DNA of 64,000 bases from Casp-actino8 sp001510335 (GCA_027729635.1 JAQCEM010000002.1:1-64000), one strand, 5' to 3'; shown: positions 16,501 to 26,066, counted from the first letter of the stretch. Numbers and translations are program-made. Notes: a model not told the origin generated them from the sequence alone.

Positions 16501-16675
16501 TGGCCTCGGCTCGATTGAACTTCATCACGATGTCGCACTCAACTTCGGAGCCGACTTCAATCTGGCGCGATCCATCAGCAATTTCGGCGCAATGAAACAT
16601 GACGATCGTTCCGTCAGTCATTGTGATGTCACCAAGACCCACATGCGCATCAAATGCCGTCACGATGCCGCGCAT
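16481..16675 (-). CDS. cold-shock-domain-like protein
   Basis: A 64-residue single OB-fold protein. RGIVTAFDAHVGLGDI followed by FHCAEIADG mirrors the cold-shock layout (GxVxxF...GFGxI...FxH), but the aromatic RNP1 residues are mostly altered, so nucleic-acid binding is likely but weaker or different. GAGG ten bases upstream of the ATG supports the start. It follows hisG by 12 bases and overlaps the ATL gene by 20, suggesting a three-gene transcript. Confidence 0.75.
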   Translation of the reverse strand: MRGIVTAFDAHVGLGDITMTDGTIVMFHCAEIADGSRQIEVGSEVECDIVMKFNRAEASAIQPA

Positions 16676-16687
16676 GACTCTGAAACC

Positions 16688-17560
16688 TCAAGCAACAATC
16701 TTGGAGATTGGCATCTCTAAAAGATCTGACGCTCCAGCATCTTTCAACGCAGGGATCAACGTGTTAATCGTGCGCTTTTCAACAACCGATTCAACGGCGA
16801 ATCCACCGCCAGCAAGTTCGCTAATGGTTGGCGACTTGGCCGACGGCAAAACTGCCAAAACCTTTTGCAGATCATCAGAACCGACATTGAGTTTGACCAA
16901 AACCTTGCCGCGCGCATCAAGCGTTCCGAGCAAGAGAGTCATCAACTGTCCCATCGCGTGGCGCTTAGCCGGATCGGCATACGAATCTTGATTGGCGATC
17001 ATTTCGGTGTAGCTCACCAACATGGTGTCAATCACACGAAGACCAGCGGCCCGCAATGCACGACCCGTCTCGGTGATATCAACGATGCAATCAGCAATGT
17101 CGGGAATCTTGGCTTCGGACGCGCCGTACGACAAGCGCACATCGGCCGTTATTCCGCGTTCGGCGAAATAACGCTCGGTCAAATTTGGATACTCAGAACT
17201 GACGCGCACACCATGCGGCAAGTCGGCAACACTTTGGGCCGAGCTATCACCAGCAACGGCTACGACAACCTTGACGGGATCGGTCGTCGCCTTTGAATAC
17301 TTCAACTCACCGAGGCTCTCAACATCGCTTTGAGTTTCTTCAACCCAGTCACGACCGGTAATGCCAATATCAAAAAGTCCTTCAGCGACATATTGGGGGA
17401 TTTCTTGCGGACGCAAAATACGCACATCAATGATGCGCGGATCGTCAATAGTGGCCTTGTAATCAACACTTGAAGAACGACGAATGGTCAAATCGGCAGC
17501 TTCAAAAAGTTCGAAGGTGGCCTTTTCAAGTGAGCCTTTGGGGAGGACGATGCGCAACAC
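16688..17560 (-). CDS. hisG: ATP phosphoribosyltransferase, long form
   Basis: First and feedback-controlled step of histidine synthesis: joins ATP and PRPP. The 290-residue protein opens MLRIVLPKGSLEKAT and includes GITGRDWVEE and the PRPP-binding region around DIADCIVDITETGRALR. A C-terminal domain of about 75 residues marks the long, hexameric HisG that binds histidine and needs no HisZ. The start codon is GTG at 17560. No other his gene is in the window, so the gene stands apart from its pathway. Confidence 0.95.
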   Translation of the reverse strand: MLRIVLPKGSLEKATFELFEAADLTIRRSSSVDYKATIDDPRIIDVRILRPQEIPQYVAEGLFDIGITGRDWVEETQSDVESLGELKYSKATTDPVKVVVAVAGDSSAQSVADLPHGVRVSSEYPNLTERYFAERGITADVRLSYGASEAKIPDIADCIVDITETGRALRAAGLRVIDTMLVSYTEMIANQDSYADPAKRHAMGQLMTLLLGTLDARGKVLVKLNVGSDDLQKVLAVLPSAKSPTISELAGGGFAVESVVEKRTINTLIPALKDAGASDLLEMPISKIVA

Positions 17561-17602
17561 AGAGTTTACGCTATCGGTGAACGTGGCTCGACACGGGGTT
17601 AA

Positions 17603-18088
17603 TTAGTGCTTGGTCGGGTCGTCGTTGAGGAGTCGCACGGCATGTGGCAAGACATCGACGATCGCTTCAATTTGTTCAACACAGCCCTTGGGCGAACCTG
17701 GTGTATTGCAAATGACGGCCTGCCCTCTGATGCCAACGATGCCCCGCGAGAGTCGTCCCAACGGGTTCACGAGGCGCATCGCCTCGGCGAGACCTGGGGC
17801 TTCACGTTCAATCACTTGGCGGGTGCCTTCAGGTGTTTGGTCTCGCGGCGCGAAACCAGTGCCGCCCGTGCTGACGATGACCCCAGCAAAATTGTCAGAC
17901 ATGCGAATCAACGCTTGCGCGACATTGTCGACGCCATCAGCGGTGAGTCCACGTTCGACAACGATGAATCCGTGCCGTTCAAGTGCCTCGGCCAACTTTG
18001 CACCCGAAAGATCTTCACGGGTGCCGTGAACGACGCCATCGCTCACGGTGAGAACCTTGCCGAGGATAGGTGACAGATCGTCAGTCAT
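17603..18088 (-). CDS. MogA/MoaB family molybdenum cofactor protein
   Basis: A 161-residue MogA/MoaB-type protein that would bind or adenylylate molybdopterin. STGGTGFAPRDQTPEGTR in the middle is the family's molybdopterin-binding signature, and VTVSDGVV-like sequence opens the fold. The start at 18088 (MTDDLSP) overlaps the rsmB stop by eight bases. A longer open frame to 18202 lies inside rsmB and does not match the family. No other Mo-cofactor gene is nearby, so the exact role (Mog versus MoaB) is unclear. Confidence 0.85.
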   Translation of the reverse strand: MTDDLSPILGKVLTVSDGVVHGTREDLSGAKLAEALERHGFIVVERGLTADGVDNVAQALIRMSDNFAGVIVSTGGTGFAPRDQTPEGTRQVIEREAPGLAEAMRLVNPLGRLSRGIVGIRGQAVICNTPGSPKGCVEQIEAIVDVLPHAVRLLNDDPTKH

Positions 18089-19211
18089 GGCGGCGACGAT
18101 ATCTGATGAGAACCATGCCATCAGTATCGGCATGATGTGGAAGAACCCGATGACCAATCCCGAAATCGGCCCAGTGGTCTCCGAGAGGCGGCAGACCGTC
18201 ATCTCCTGCTCGACCTACGACGTCGAACCCGGCGGGCACGCCGTGCTCTGTTGACTCAGCGGCCGTAATGGTGCAGACCGAGTACACCAGCACTCCCCCT
18301 GGCTTCACAAGTGAAGCCGACGCTGCGAGCAAACCCTTTTGCAATGAAGCGAGTTCTTCAACATCTTTGCTCGTGATTCGCCAACGGGCATCGGCACGAC
18401 GACGCAGGGCACCGAGACCCGAACACGGGGCATCAAGCAAAACCCGGTCGAAACTGCCAACAAGAAAAGGAGGTGCAACTCCATCAGCTGCAACAACTGG
18501 CAAGTGATAGCCCATTCGCTCAGCGTTCTTGGCAACAAGACCTGCTCTCGTTGGCTGCAAGTCTGCGCCAATGACTGTTGCACCACTTGCTGCCAATCCG
18601 GTGGCCTTGCCACCTGGACCAGCACATAAGTCAAGAACTAATTCACCACGTTGTGCACCAACCGATGCTGCTACCCACTGGCTTGATTCATCTTGCACAT
18701 AGCCGTCGCTGCGCGTCGTCACCGGCGACGGAACGTTCATGCGCTCAAGCGCACCAATTGCATCTTCGTTGGACATTTCGGCGTGGAAGCGTTCGCTGAT
18801 CCAATCGGGATAACTGAGACGTACCGCATCATTTGGCCAAATCATGGTGACCGTTGAAACTTTGCGCAGAACTGCATTGACAAAACCACTGGTTTTGCGC
18901 GTTGCTAAATCGACAGTCGCCGAAACTGCGGCGTGCGGAGCAACACCAGCAAAAACCAACTGATATGCGCCGAGACGCAACAATGTCCTCGTCGCATCGT
19001 CGGGTTCACTCATCACAAACCGGTCAATGATCGCATCACAGGCTCGTCGCATTCGGGTTGTTCCGTAGACAAGCTCGGTGACGAATCGCCGATCTGGATC
19101 GGAAAGTTTTGAACGCGACAAGAGTGCCGGCAAAACCAAGTTTGCATATGCCCCATCGTGATCGATGCGCATCAAAGCAGCGAGCGCTACCGAACGAGAT
19201 GATTCATTCAC
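18081..19211 (-). CDS. rsmB: 16S rRNA (cytosine-C5) methyltransferase, RsmB/NOP2 family
   Basis: Methylates C5 of a cytosine in 16S rRNA (C967 in E. coli). The 376-residue protein has an N-terminal NusB-like helical domain (about 1-135) and a C-terminal Rossmann domain with the SAM motif LDLCAGPGGKATGL, the catalytic Cys region LLDAPCSGLGALRRR and the second Cys in YSVCTI. It overlaps fmt by eight bases, the conserved def-fmt-rsmB order. Confidence 0.93.
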   Translation of the reverse strand: MNESSRSVALAALMRIDHDGAYANLVLPALLSRSKLSDPDRRFVTELVYGTTRMRRACDAIIDRFVMSEPDDATRTLLRLGAYQLVFAGVAPHAAVSATVDLATRKTSGFVNAVLRKVSTVTMIWPNDAVRLSYPDWISERFHAEMSNEDAIGALERMNVPSPVTTRSDGYVQDESSQWVAASVGAQRGELVLDLCAGPGGKATGLAASGATVIGADLQPTRAGLVAKNAERMGYHLPVVAADGVAPPFLVGSFDRVLLDAPCSGLGALRRRADARWRITSKDVEELASLQKGLLAASASLVKPGGVLVYSVCTITAAESTEHGVPAGFDVVGRAGDDGLPPLGDHWADFGIGHRVLPHHADTDGMVLIRYRRRHD

Positions 19212-20130
19212 TTAATAACTTCTCTCCGTGTGTGGGTTGATTTCCGTTGATCCATGAGACGACATCCATTCGGGGTTTGCCCCCGGGCTGAACGATTTTC
19301 AGTTCAAGAGTTCCATGGCCAGTCGCAACGTGCACCGAGATCTTCGTAACACTTATTGAGCCGACTTCACTTGAAGGACCATCAATGACATTTGCTTGGT
19401 GAATCTTGAGACGCTTGCCCCGAAAAACTGTCCAGGCGTTTCCGAGTCGAATCAATCGTGAAATTTCGTGAGCGGATCTCGACCAATCAATCCGTAATTC
19501 TGACGAATCAATTTTCTCAGCGTACGTCGCTACGCCAACCTGAGGCATAACGGGATCAAGACCTGATTTTAACTGTTCAATCAGTAGTTGCGAACCTTGA
19601 GCGATCAGTTGTGAGCGAATATCATCAGCCGTTGTTAAATCAGTGATTGTCATCGTTCGCAAACCAATGACTCCGCCAGTATCTAGACCTTCTTCAATTT
19701 GCATCAAGCAGACCCCTGTCTCGGAATCGCCAGCCAACAAAGCTCGCTCGATTGGTGCGGCGCCTCGCCATTTTGGCAATAACGAGACGTGCAAGTTCAC
19801 CATCGGAATTTCGGCGAGCACGTGAGGCTTTATGAGCGCCCCGTACGCAACGACCACGGCAAGATCGAAGGGTTTGACGCGATGTTGTTCAAGCAGATCA
19901 TCAACTTTGTGGGACACCGTGAGCCCAAGTTCGAGTGCAGCCACTTTGACTGGGCTCGGATATAGTTCATTGCCGCGGGCCCGTCGTTTATCAACCCTCG
20001 TGACCACATGTCCGACGTCAATGCCTGCACCAACGAGGGAACGCAATACCGGAACCGCTAATTCGGGAGTTCCTAAAAATGCAACACGCCGAACTGGCCC
20101 AACAGGCAAAGGTGCTAGTTCTTCAACCAT
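19204..20130 (-). CDS. fmt: methionyl-tRNA formyltransferase
   Basis: Formylates the initiator Met-tRNA using 10-formyltetrahydrofolate. The 308-residue product has an N-terminal formyltransferase domain with the LGTPELAVPVLR opening, the catalytic HVSLLPKWRGAAP (conserved Asn-His-Asp system, with the loop before it reading VNLHVSLLP) and a C-terminal OB domain that grips tRNA. It follows def by 18 bases, so formylation and deformylation genes are paired. Confidence 0.96.
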   Translation of the reverse strand: MVEELAPLPVGPVRRVAFLGTPELAVPVLRSLVGAGIDVGHVVTRVDKRRARGNELYPSPVKVAALELGLTVSHKVDDLLEQHRVKPFDLAVVVAYGALIKPHVLAEIPMVNLHVSLLPKWRGAAPIERALLAGDSETGVCLMQIEEGLDTGGVIGLRTMTITDLTTADDIRSQLIAQGSQLLIEQLKSGLDPVMPQVGVATYAEKIDSSELRIDWSRSAHEISRLIRLGNAWTVFRGKRLKIHQANVIDGPSSEVGSISVTKISVHVATGHGTLELKIVQPGGKPRMDVVSWINGNQPTHGEKLLSE

Positions 20131-20148
20131 GTTGTTGAGCCACCTGGT

Positions 20149-20676
20149 TCATTCGGCTCGCAAACGCGTAATCTCGCCGACCGGCGACGCTTGTTCGGAC
20201 AGCTTTTTGTATTCAGCAATCGCCTGCTTGCGCTGTTCAGGCTGCATGCGGTCAAACATCAAAACGCCATTCAAATGGTCAAGTTCATGTTGAAAGAGTC
20301 GTGCTTCAAGTTCATCGGCTTCGAGGGCAATCTCGTTGCCTTCCATGTCGATGCCCTTCATGAGCACCGTCTTGGGACGAGTCATTTCGACATACAGGCC
20401 CGGAATGCTCAGACATCCCTCGTCATAGACCCACTCACCATCAGATTCGGCAATCGTCGGGTTCAGAATCACCATCGGCTCATCGTCCATATCCCACACA
20501 AAAATTTGTCGTTGGATACCTACTTGAGGTGCCGCGAGGCCGATACCCGAGTCGCTGTCGTACAAGGTGTCAAACATCTCTTCGACGATTCGCGCGATCT
20601 TGCCGTCAATGTTTGTGACCGCTGCCGCTTGCGAAGCGAGAACAGGATCTCCGAAAGTACGAATTTGGTACGACAT
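20149..20676 (-). CDS. def: peptide deformylase
   Basis: A metalloprotease that removes the N-formyl group from nascent proteins. All three family motifs are present in the 175-residue chain: GIGLAAPQVG, EGCLSIPG (metal Cys) and HELDHLNG (two metal His and the catalytic Glu). The start at 20676 (MSYQIRTFGDPVL) fits the family; a frame open to 20739 would overlap the divergent methyltransferase gene. A TAGGTA -10-like box sits about 11 bases before the ATG. Confidence 0.97.
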   Translation of the reverse strand: MSYQIRTFGDPVLASQAAAVTNIDGKIARIVEEMFDTLYDSDSGIGLAAPQVGIQRQIFVWDMDDEPMVILNPTIAESDGEWVYDEGCLSIPGLYVEMTRPKTVLMKGIDMEGNEIALEADELEARLFQHELDHLNGVLMFDRMQPEQRKQAIAEYKKLSEQASPVGEITRLRAE

Positions 20677-20697
20677 ACCTGACAGGCTACCTATGAC

Positions 20698-21321
20698 ATG
20701 TCTGCACCTGATGCTCCTTCGAACGTTCCGCCCGCCCATTACTTCAATGAGGACCCCGAGGTTCCCTCAGCGCGCAAGCGCATTGATGTCTCACTGCCAG
20801 ATGGAAGTTTCAGTATTGAAACTGACACCGGAGTCTTTTCTCATGGACGCGTCGACTCGGGCACCAAAGTCTTGTTAATGGAGGCCCCCGCACTCCCCGC
20901 GTCAGGAGATGTGCTCGATCTCGGATGTGGAGCTGGCCCAATTGCGATGACAATGGCCCGTCGCTCGCCTGGTTGCGCGGTTTGGGCAGTTGATGTCAAC
21001 GAACGTGCTCGGCAACTCACACGCGACAACGCCACAGCATTAGGTCTCACCAACGTCACGGTTGCAACACCCGACGAGGTACCAAACAACGTGGTCTTTG
21101 ATGTCATCTGGAGCAATCCACCCATCAAAGTTGGCAAACAAGAGTTGCATGATCTATTGAATCGTTGGCTGGCTCGCTTGTCACCTGATGGTTATGCCGT
21201 GCTAGTCGTCAACAAAAACCTCGGAAGCGACTCACTCGCAAAATGGCTCACTGAACTTGGTTGGACCGTGAAGAGAATTTCATCACGCCAAGGTTTCCGC
21301 ATCCTCACCGTCAAACGTTAG
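20698..21321 (+). CDS. class I SAM methyltransferase, RsmC/RsmD-like
   Basis: A 207-residue methyltransferase-small domain protein. The SAM site DVLDLGCGAGPIAM is near residue 70, an acidic ribose-binding Asp follows in WAVDVNERA, and the catalytic NPP motif is extended as NPPIKVGK, the form found in RsmC-type 16S rRNA guanine-N2 methyltransferases. It is half the length of E. coli RsmC and lacks that enzyme's N-terminal pseudo-domain, as is normal in actinobacteria. It diverges from def by 21 bases and ends 11 bases from the convergent priA stop. Confidence 0.85.
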   Translation: MSAPDAPSNVPPAHYFNEDPEVPSARKRIDVSLPDGSFSIETDTGVFSHGRVDSGTKVLLMEAPALPASGDVLDLGCGAGPIAMTMARRSPGCAVWAVDVNERARQLTRDNATALGLTNVTVATPDEVPNNVVFDVIWSNPPIKVGKQELHDLLNRWLARLSPDGYAVLVVNKNLGSDSLAKWLTELGWTVKRISSRQGFRILTVKR

Positions 21322-21332
21322 AAACCAGACGG

Positions 21333-23102
21333 CTAGATACGGGGCGGGTCAACTTCAACACGTATTTTTGAATTCGCGGGTCGCCCAGTGTGTGCGCAGG
21401 CTTGAGTCAAGATTTCGTGGTTAGCGGCGCGCACCATCCACTTATCGCGATGTGCCGCAGTACTCACACCAGCAGACTTCGCTAGTTCACGCACAAACTC
21501 GTCAGCCCCATCACCTTCAATAATTGCAATCGCCGAGGCTGGCGGGAGTCCGAGCATCTGCCGACGCTCCATCTCGGCGACACTGACAATTGACGGGTCA
21601 CCTGCTACAGCGGCACGAACCACTTCGTGATCGGGCATTGATGTTTGCAGAATGATTCGTCCACCACGATCGCGAGTGCCAACCAATCGAGCAGCGCGGG
21701 CGATCAATGAGAATGCCTGCTCACTCGCTCGATAGCGCGGGGCAAGAAGTTCGCTATCAAAATCTAAAAAGGCCACAACTTCGATTCTTCGTACGCGATG
21801 CAATACGGCTTCGGTACCAATGAAGACATCGGCTTGAGTGTCATCAAGAGAATCTTCTTTTTCTTTGCCGGCAACTACTGCTAAAACATCGCGCTGCGCT
21901 GCTGCCTCAATTTCGTCACGCAAACGCGCGACTCCAGGGCGAATACGCGACAACACCGATGACCCACACGAATGGCAGATACGTGGGCGCGTGGCACCGC
22001 ATGCTCCGCAATCAAGTCGGCCTGGCACTTCTTCAACCATTGCTCCTTGACAGATCTCACATCGCGTCAACGCATGACAGGTTCGACAAGCCAGCAATCT
22101 TGCTTGACCCTTCGTATTCAAGACACAGGCAACTCTGATATCAGCGTGACGCAAGTATCCAATGAGTTCAGACGACAACATCGAACGTTTCCATGGTTCG
22201 AGATCGCTTTGGTCAACGACTTCGGCATGGGGCCACGCAGCCTTCTCTCGTTCTGGAGACGGTGCAACTAATGCTCGTCCAGACAAACCGACAACACTCG
22301 GACATGGCGAGACCAATAACAACGGAGCATCGGCACGACGACAACGTTCGGCAAGTACGTCGCGGGCATGCCAGGTTGGTGCGCGTTCTTCTTGAAGCGA
22401 CTCCTCATGTTCATCAAGCACAACGGCGACCTTGAGTCCTGGGCACGGCGCGAACGCCGCCGCCCGAGCGCCAATAACAATGTCAACGCCACCTCGCGCC
22501 AAGGCCCACTCTTCTGGCATTAAAGCCACCGAGATACCAGTCCGACGCAAGCGGTGCGCTAAAACATTTGCTGAGTCAACCGAAGCGCACACAACAAGTG
22601 CCGGACCAATGCGTGCTGCTGCCAAAAGCGTTGGCATGTGATCTGCACTGGGTGGCAACTGCAATACTCCACCACCCTCAGCCAAAAGTTTCGTAGCCGC
22701 CGGCGACACGGGCTCGGCCAAAACTTTGGTTCGACGTAGTGGCGCGGGACGCGTCACAACCGTATTGGGCGAAGCAGTCACCAAAAATGGACGCAACCGA
22801 GAGGCACACCAACGAACCGAAGCCCAACGACACAACTCGAGCATCTCGGCATCGGGGCCAATGCCGCTTGACTTATCAATCGATTTCAGTTTGTCAACGG
22901 CCACACCTTGCGAAGGCGCACCCAGCGAAACAACCCAACCCCCGACACGGCGACCATTCAAGGAAACGCGAACCTTAGAACCAATCTCAATCGTTGAAAC
23001 AAGATCAGCCGGAACGAGATAATCAAAGACACGATCAAGACCGGTGAGGTCAGGAACTATTCCAGCAACGACTGGTTCGTGATCGACCGGAGCGGTCGTC
23101 AT
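21333..23102 (-). CDS. priA: PriA-like replication restart protein, degenerate helicase
   Basis: A 589-residue relative of the primosomal protein PriA. The N-terminal DNA-binding domain (about 10-105) and the cysteine cluster (CRTCHALTRCEIC ... CGACGATRPRICHSCG, four CxxC pairs near residues 340-390) are kept. The helicase core is eroded: no Walker A GxGKT segment is visible, and the DEEH box reads VLDEHEES. This matches the known actinobacterial form, thought to lack ATPase activity and perhaps only load DnaB. It follows metK by 30 bases. Confidence 0.88.
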   Translation of the reverse strand: MTTAPVDHEPVVAGIVPDLTGLDRVFDYLVPADLVSTIEIGSKVRVSLNGRRVGGWVVSLGAPSQGVAVDKLKSIDKSSGIGPDAEMLELCRWASVRWCASRLRPFLVTASPNTVVTRPAPLRRTKVLAEPVSPAATKLLAEGGGVLQLPPSADHMPTLLAAARIGPALVVCASVDSANVLAHRLRRTGISVALMPEEWALARGGVDIVIGARAAAFAPCPGLKVAVVLDEHEESLQEERAPTWHARDVLAERCRRADAPLLLVSPCPSVVGLSGRALVAPSPEREKAAWPHAEVVDQSDLEPWKRSMLSSELIGYLRHADIRVACVLNTKGQARLLACRTCHALTRCEICQGAMVEEVPGRLDCGACGATRPRICHSCGSSVLSRIRPGVARLRDEIEAAAQRDVLAVVAGKEKEDSLDDTQADVFIGTEAVLHRVRRIEVVAFLDFDSELLAPRYRASEQAFSLIARAARLVGTRDRGGRIILQTSMPDHEVVRAAVAGDPSIVSVAEMERRQMLGLPPASAIAIIEGDGADEFVRELAKSAGVSTAAHRDKWMVRAANHEILTQACAHTGRPANSKIRVEVDPPRI

Positions 23103-23132
23103 GTCACGAGCAATCGGCAGATATCGACTTGC

Positions 23133-24326
23133 TCAGCGGCCAAGTGCAGCAGAGAACTCGGATAAGCGTGACAACTTCTCCCATTCAAAATCTGCCAACT
23201 CGCGGCCGAAATGGCCGTACGCAGCAGTCTGCTGATAGATCGGACGCTTCAACTGCAAGTCGCGAACAATGGCAGCGGGACGAAGGTCGAAAGTTGCACG
23301 AACGGCAGCTTCAATTTTCTCAACGGCAACTTTTTCGGTTCCGAAGGTCTCGACCAAAATGCTCACGGGATGAGCCATGCCAATTGCGTAGGCAACTTGC
23401 ACTTCGCAACGATCGGCTGCACCCGATGCAACGACATGCTTGGCGACCCAACGTGACGCATAAGCAGCTGAACGGTCAACCTTGCTCGGATCTTTGCCAC
23501 TGAACGCGCCACCACCGTGACGTCCCATGCCACCGTACGTGTCAACGATGATCTTGCGGCCGGTCAAACCAGTGTCGGCATGTGGTCCACCCAATACAAA
23601 CTTGCCGGTTGGGTTAATGAAGATGGAGTAATCATCATTGGCGAACTGCGCCGGGATCATCGGGCGAATGACTTGCTCAATGAGGTCGGGGCGAATCACG
23701 GTGTCGCGATCAATACCCTCATCGTGCTGAGTTGAGATAAGAACAGTCTTCAAGCGAACGGGCTTACCGTCTTCGTAATCAAAAGTGACTTGAGTCTTGC
23801 CGTCAGGACGCAAGTACGGAATCTGACTGGACTTACGAACCAATGCCAAACGCTCAGCCAAACGGTGAGCCAAGTGAATCGGTAACGGCATCAAAGTCTC
23901 AGTCTCGTTACATGCGTAACCAAACATCATTCCTTGGTCGCCGGCACCTTGAAGATCAAGATCATCGCTACCAGTGCGAGCGCGTACTTCTTCGCTCTTG
24001 TTGACGCCTTGAGCAATGTCGGGCGACTGTGCGTCAAGCGCAACAAGAACACCACAGGTCTTACCATCAAAACCAAAATCGGCGTTGGTGTAACCGATTC
24101 CCTTGATGACTTCGCGAGCGGTCTCGGCGATGTCAACGTAAGCCTCGGTCGTGATTTCACCTGACACCAAGCACAAGCCGGTCGTGACCAAAGTTTCGCA
24201 CGCAACGCGTGCATGAGGGTCTTGCGCAAGGATTGCGTCAAGAACGGCGTCGGAGACTTGGTCGGCGACCTTGTCAGGGTGACCCTCGGTCACACTTTCA
24301 GAAGTGAATGTCCAGTTACGACTCAT
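23133..24326 (-). CDS. metK: S-adenosylmethionine synthetase
   Basis: Makes SAM from methionine and ATP. The 397-residue enzyme has ESVTEGHPDKVADQVSDA at the N terminus, GAGDQGMMFGYA (ATP loop) and the P-loop-like GGGAFSGKDPSKVDRS. Length is normal. CGGAG five bases before the ATG is a good ribosome binding site. The 60-base space to coaBC contains no SAM riboswitch. SAM would feed the several methyltransferases in this window. Confidence 0.98.
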   Translation of the reverse strand: MSRNWTFTSESVTEGHPDKVADQVSDAVLDAILAQDPHARVACETLVTTGLCLVSGEITTEAYVDIAETAREVIKGIGYTNADFGFDGKTCGVLVALDAQSPDIAQGVNKSEEVRARTGSDDLDLQGAGDQGMMFGYACNETETLMPLPIHLAHRLAERLALVRKSSQIPYLRPDGKTQVTFDYEDGKPVRLKTVLISTQHDEGIDRDTVIRPDLIEQVIRPMIPAQFANDDYSIFINPTGKFVLGGPHADTGLTGRKIIVDTYGGMGRHGGGAFSGKDPSKVDRSAAYASRWVAKHVVASGAADRCEVQVAYAIGMAHPVSILVETFGTEKVAVEKIEAAVRATFDLRPAAIVRDLQLKRPIYQQTAAYGHFGRELADFEWEKLSRLSEFSAALGR

Positions 24327-24386
24327 GATGGCTCCGTTTCATCTCTTTCAGTGAAAGAAGTGTTTCCAATAAAACTTTGAATGCAG

Positions 24387-25583
24387 TTACTGATTAGCCC
24401 GTATCTGCACCACGATGTCGAGCAACGCCCGAGCCACAGCCCTCTTGTCGGTCAACGACACAGACTCTAGAGCCTGGCTGGGTCGTAGGAAGGTGACCGC
24501 ATTGGTGTCATGGGCAAAACCCACACCAGCTTGACTGACATCGTTGGCCACTATCAGGTCTAAATTCTTGCGTTCGAGTTTGCTCTGAGCGTTGGCAACC
24601 AAGTCTGATGTTTCGGCCGCGAACCCAACCAGTACCTGATTTGGGCGCTTGCTGGCTCCGAGACCGGCCAAAATATCGGGGGTTGCCTCGAGCACAATCT
24701 GCGGGATTCCCCCGTCTTTCTTGATCTTTTGTGTCGCACATGAGACTGGCCTGAAGTCGGCGACCGCCGCACTCATGACCATGACGTCACTCGTCGCCCA
24801 TACCGCTTCGATCGCGGCCTGCATCTGCGCAGCCGTTTCGACGTTGACCACATGCACACCCGAAGGCTCAGGTAGTTCAACTGTCGAAATAAGTGTCACA
24901 TCTGCACCTCGCGAAGCTGCTTCAGCGGCAACGGCGTACCCCTGTTTGCCACTTGAGCGGTTAGCGATGACTCGCACCGAATCAATCGGTTCACGAGTGC
25001 CACCGGCACTCACAATGACTTTGACTCCGTCAAGATCTTTGGGTCCAAGTACTTGATGCACTGCCGCAATGATTGCATCGGGTGATGCCAAACGTCCCTT
25101 GCCCGAATCGCCTCCGGCCAAACGTCCGGCTTCGGGTTCAACGATGTGCACACCACGAGATGCCAGCGTGGAAACATTTTGTTGAATCGCGGGGTGCTCC
25201 CACATTTCGGTATGCATCGCTGGACACACGATGACTGGCGCACGCGTTGCAATCAACACATTGGTCATCAAGTCGGTTGATAAACCATTGGCGTATGCAC
25301 CGAGCAAACGTGCAGTCGCCGGAGCAATCAACACAAGATCGGCACCTTGACCTAATTTCGTGTGCGGAATAGGCGACGCTTCATCCCACAAAGAAGTTTG
25401 CACAGGTTCACTTGCTAGAGCCGACAATGTGGTGCGACCAATGAAATGTTCGGCACCTTTGGTCATGATCGGAATGACATGCGCACCCGCGTCAACCAAA
25501 CGACGAATGACTTCAACGGCCTTGTACGCGGCTATGCCACCACAAACGCCAACTACAATTCTCTTACCGGCCAGATCGGCCAT
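24387..25583 (-). CDS. coaBC: bifunctional phosphopantothenoylcysteine decarboxylase/synthetase
   Basis: Two consecutive steps of coenzyme A synthesis. The N-terminal CoaC flavoprotein domain (about 1-185) has GGIAAYKAVEVIRRL, the PAMHTEMW clamp with the catalytic His region, and ANGLSTDL. The C-terminal CoaB domain (about 190-400) has SAGGTREPIDSVR, NRSSGKQG and the AAVADFRP segment. I prefer the ATG at 25583; a TTG six bases upstream directly abuts the rpoZ stop. Confidence 0.95.
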   Translation of the reverse strand: MADLAGKRIVVGVCGGIAAYKAVEVIRRLVDAGAHVIPIMTKGAEHFIGRTTLSALASEPVQTSLWDEASPIPHTKLGQGADLVLIAPATARLLGAYANGLSTDLMTNVLIATRAPVIVCPAMHTEMWEHPAIQQNVSTLASRGVHIVEPEAGRLAGGDSGKGRLASPDAIIAAVHQVLGPKDLDGVKVIVSAGGTREPIDSVRVIANRSSGKQGYAVAAEAASRGADVTLISTVELPEPSGVHVVNVETAAQMQAAIEAVWATSDVMVMSAAVADFRPVSCATQKIKKDGGIPQIVLEATPDILAGLGASKRPNQVLVGFAAETSDLVANAQSKLERKNLDLIVANDVSQAGVGFAHDTNAVTFLRPSQALESVSLTDKRAVARALLDIVVQIRANQ

Positions 25584-25589
25584 GATCAA

Positions 25590-25994
25590 TCAGGCGTCGC
25601 CGGATTCAGCGTCTACTGCGCTGACTTCGACGACAGCCTCAACGACAACTGTTTCAACAACTTCGTCACTTAATGCTTCTTGCGAACTTGCGAACAAAGC
25701 GGCAGCATCGGCTTGCGCTGCTTCTTCAACTTCGCGGCGTTCGGCCATTTCGTCGGCTGACACGCGCACAATCTTGTCAGCGGCAATTTCTTCAAAGCCC
25801 ATGCTGAGGGGCTTGCGCAATGATGCGACCTGCGGAGGAACAACCTTCGAGCTCACTGAACCCATCTTGGCGTAGTACTGCTGCAACTCACGGGCACGGC
25901 TCGCGGCCAATGTCACCAAACTGAACTTTGAATCAACTTTGCCGAGAAGAACCTCAAGCTGTGGGGTCATCATGGAGTCATTAGTTGCGGCCAT
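25590..25994 (-). CDS. rpoZ: RNA polymerase omega subunit with C-terminal extension
   Basis: Omega chaperones beta-prime during RNA polymerase assembly. Residues 9-75 match the omega core: LLGKVDSKFSLVTLAASRARELQQYY, then KPLSMGFEEIAADKI. At 134 residues it is longer than typical omega because of a terminal stretch of about 45 residues rich in Ala, Val, Glu and Ser. AAAGGA upstream supports the start at 25994, although MM at residues 8-9 is an alternative. The gene sits between gmk and coaBC, the standard actinobacterial position. Confidence 0.92.
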   Translation of the reverse strand: MAATNDSMMTPQLEVLLGKVDSKFSLVTLAASRARELQQYYAKMGSVSSKVVPPQVASLRKPLSMGFEEIAADKIVRVSADEMAERREVEEAAQADAAALFASSQEALSDEVVETVVVEAVVEVSAVDAESGDA

Positions 25995-26066
25995 AGTAGA
26001 TCTGGTCCTTTGAGAGGGTTACTGCCAAATAGTTCAGCGATTGAGCCTAACCCGATTTAGACCGTT

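Noticed and set aside
24327..24386. SAM riboswitch before metK
   Set aside because: The 60-base gap is too short and shows no riboswitch core.
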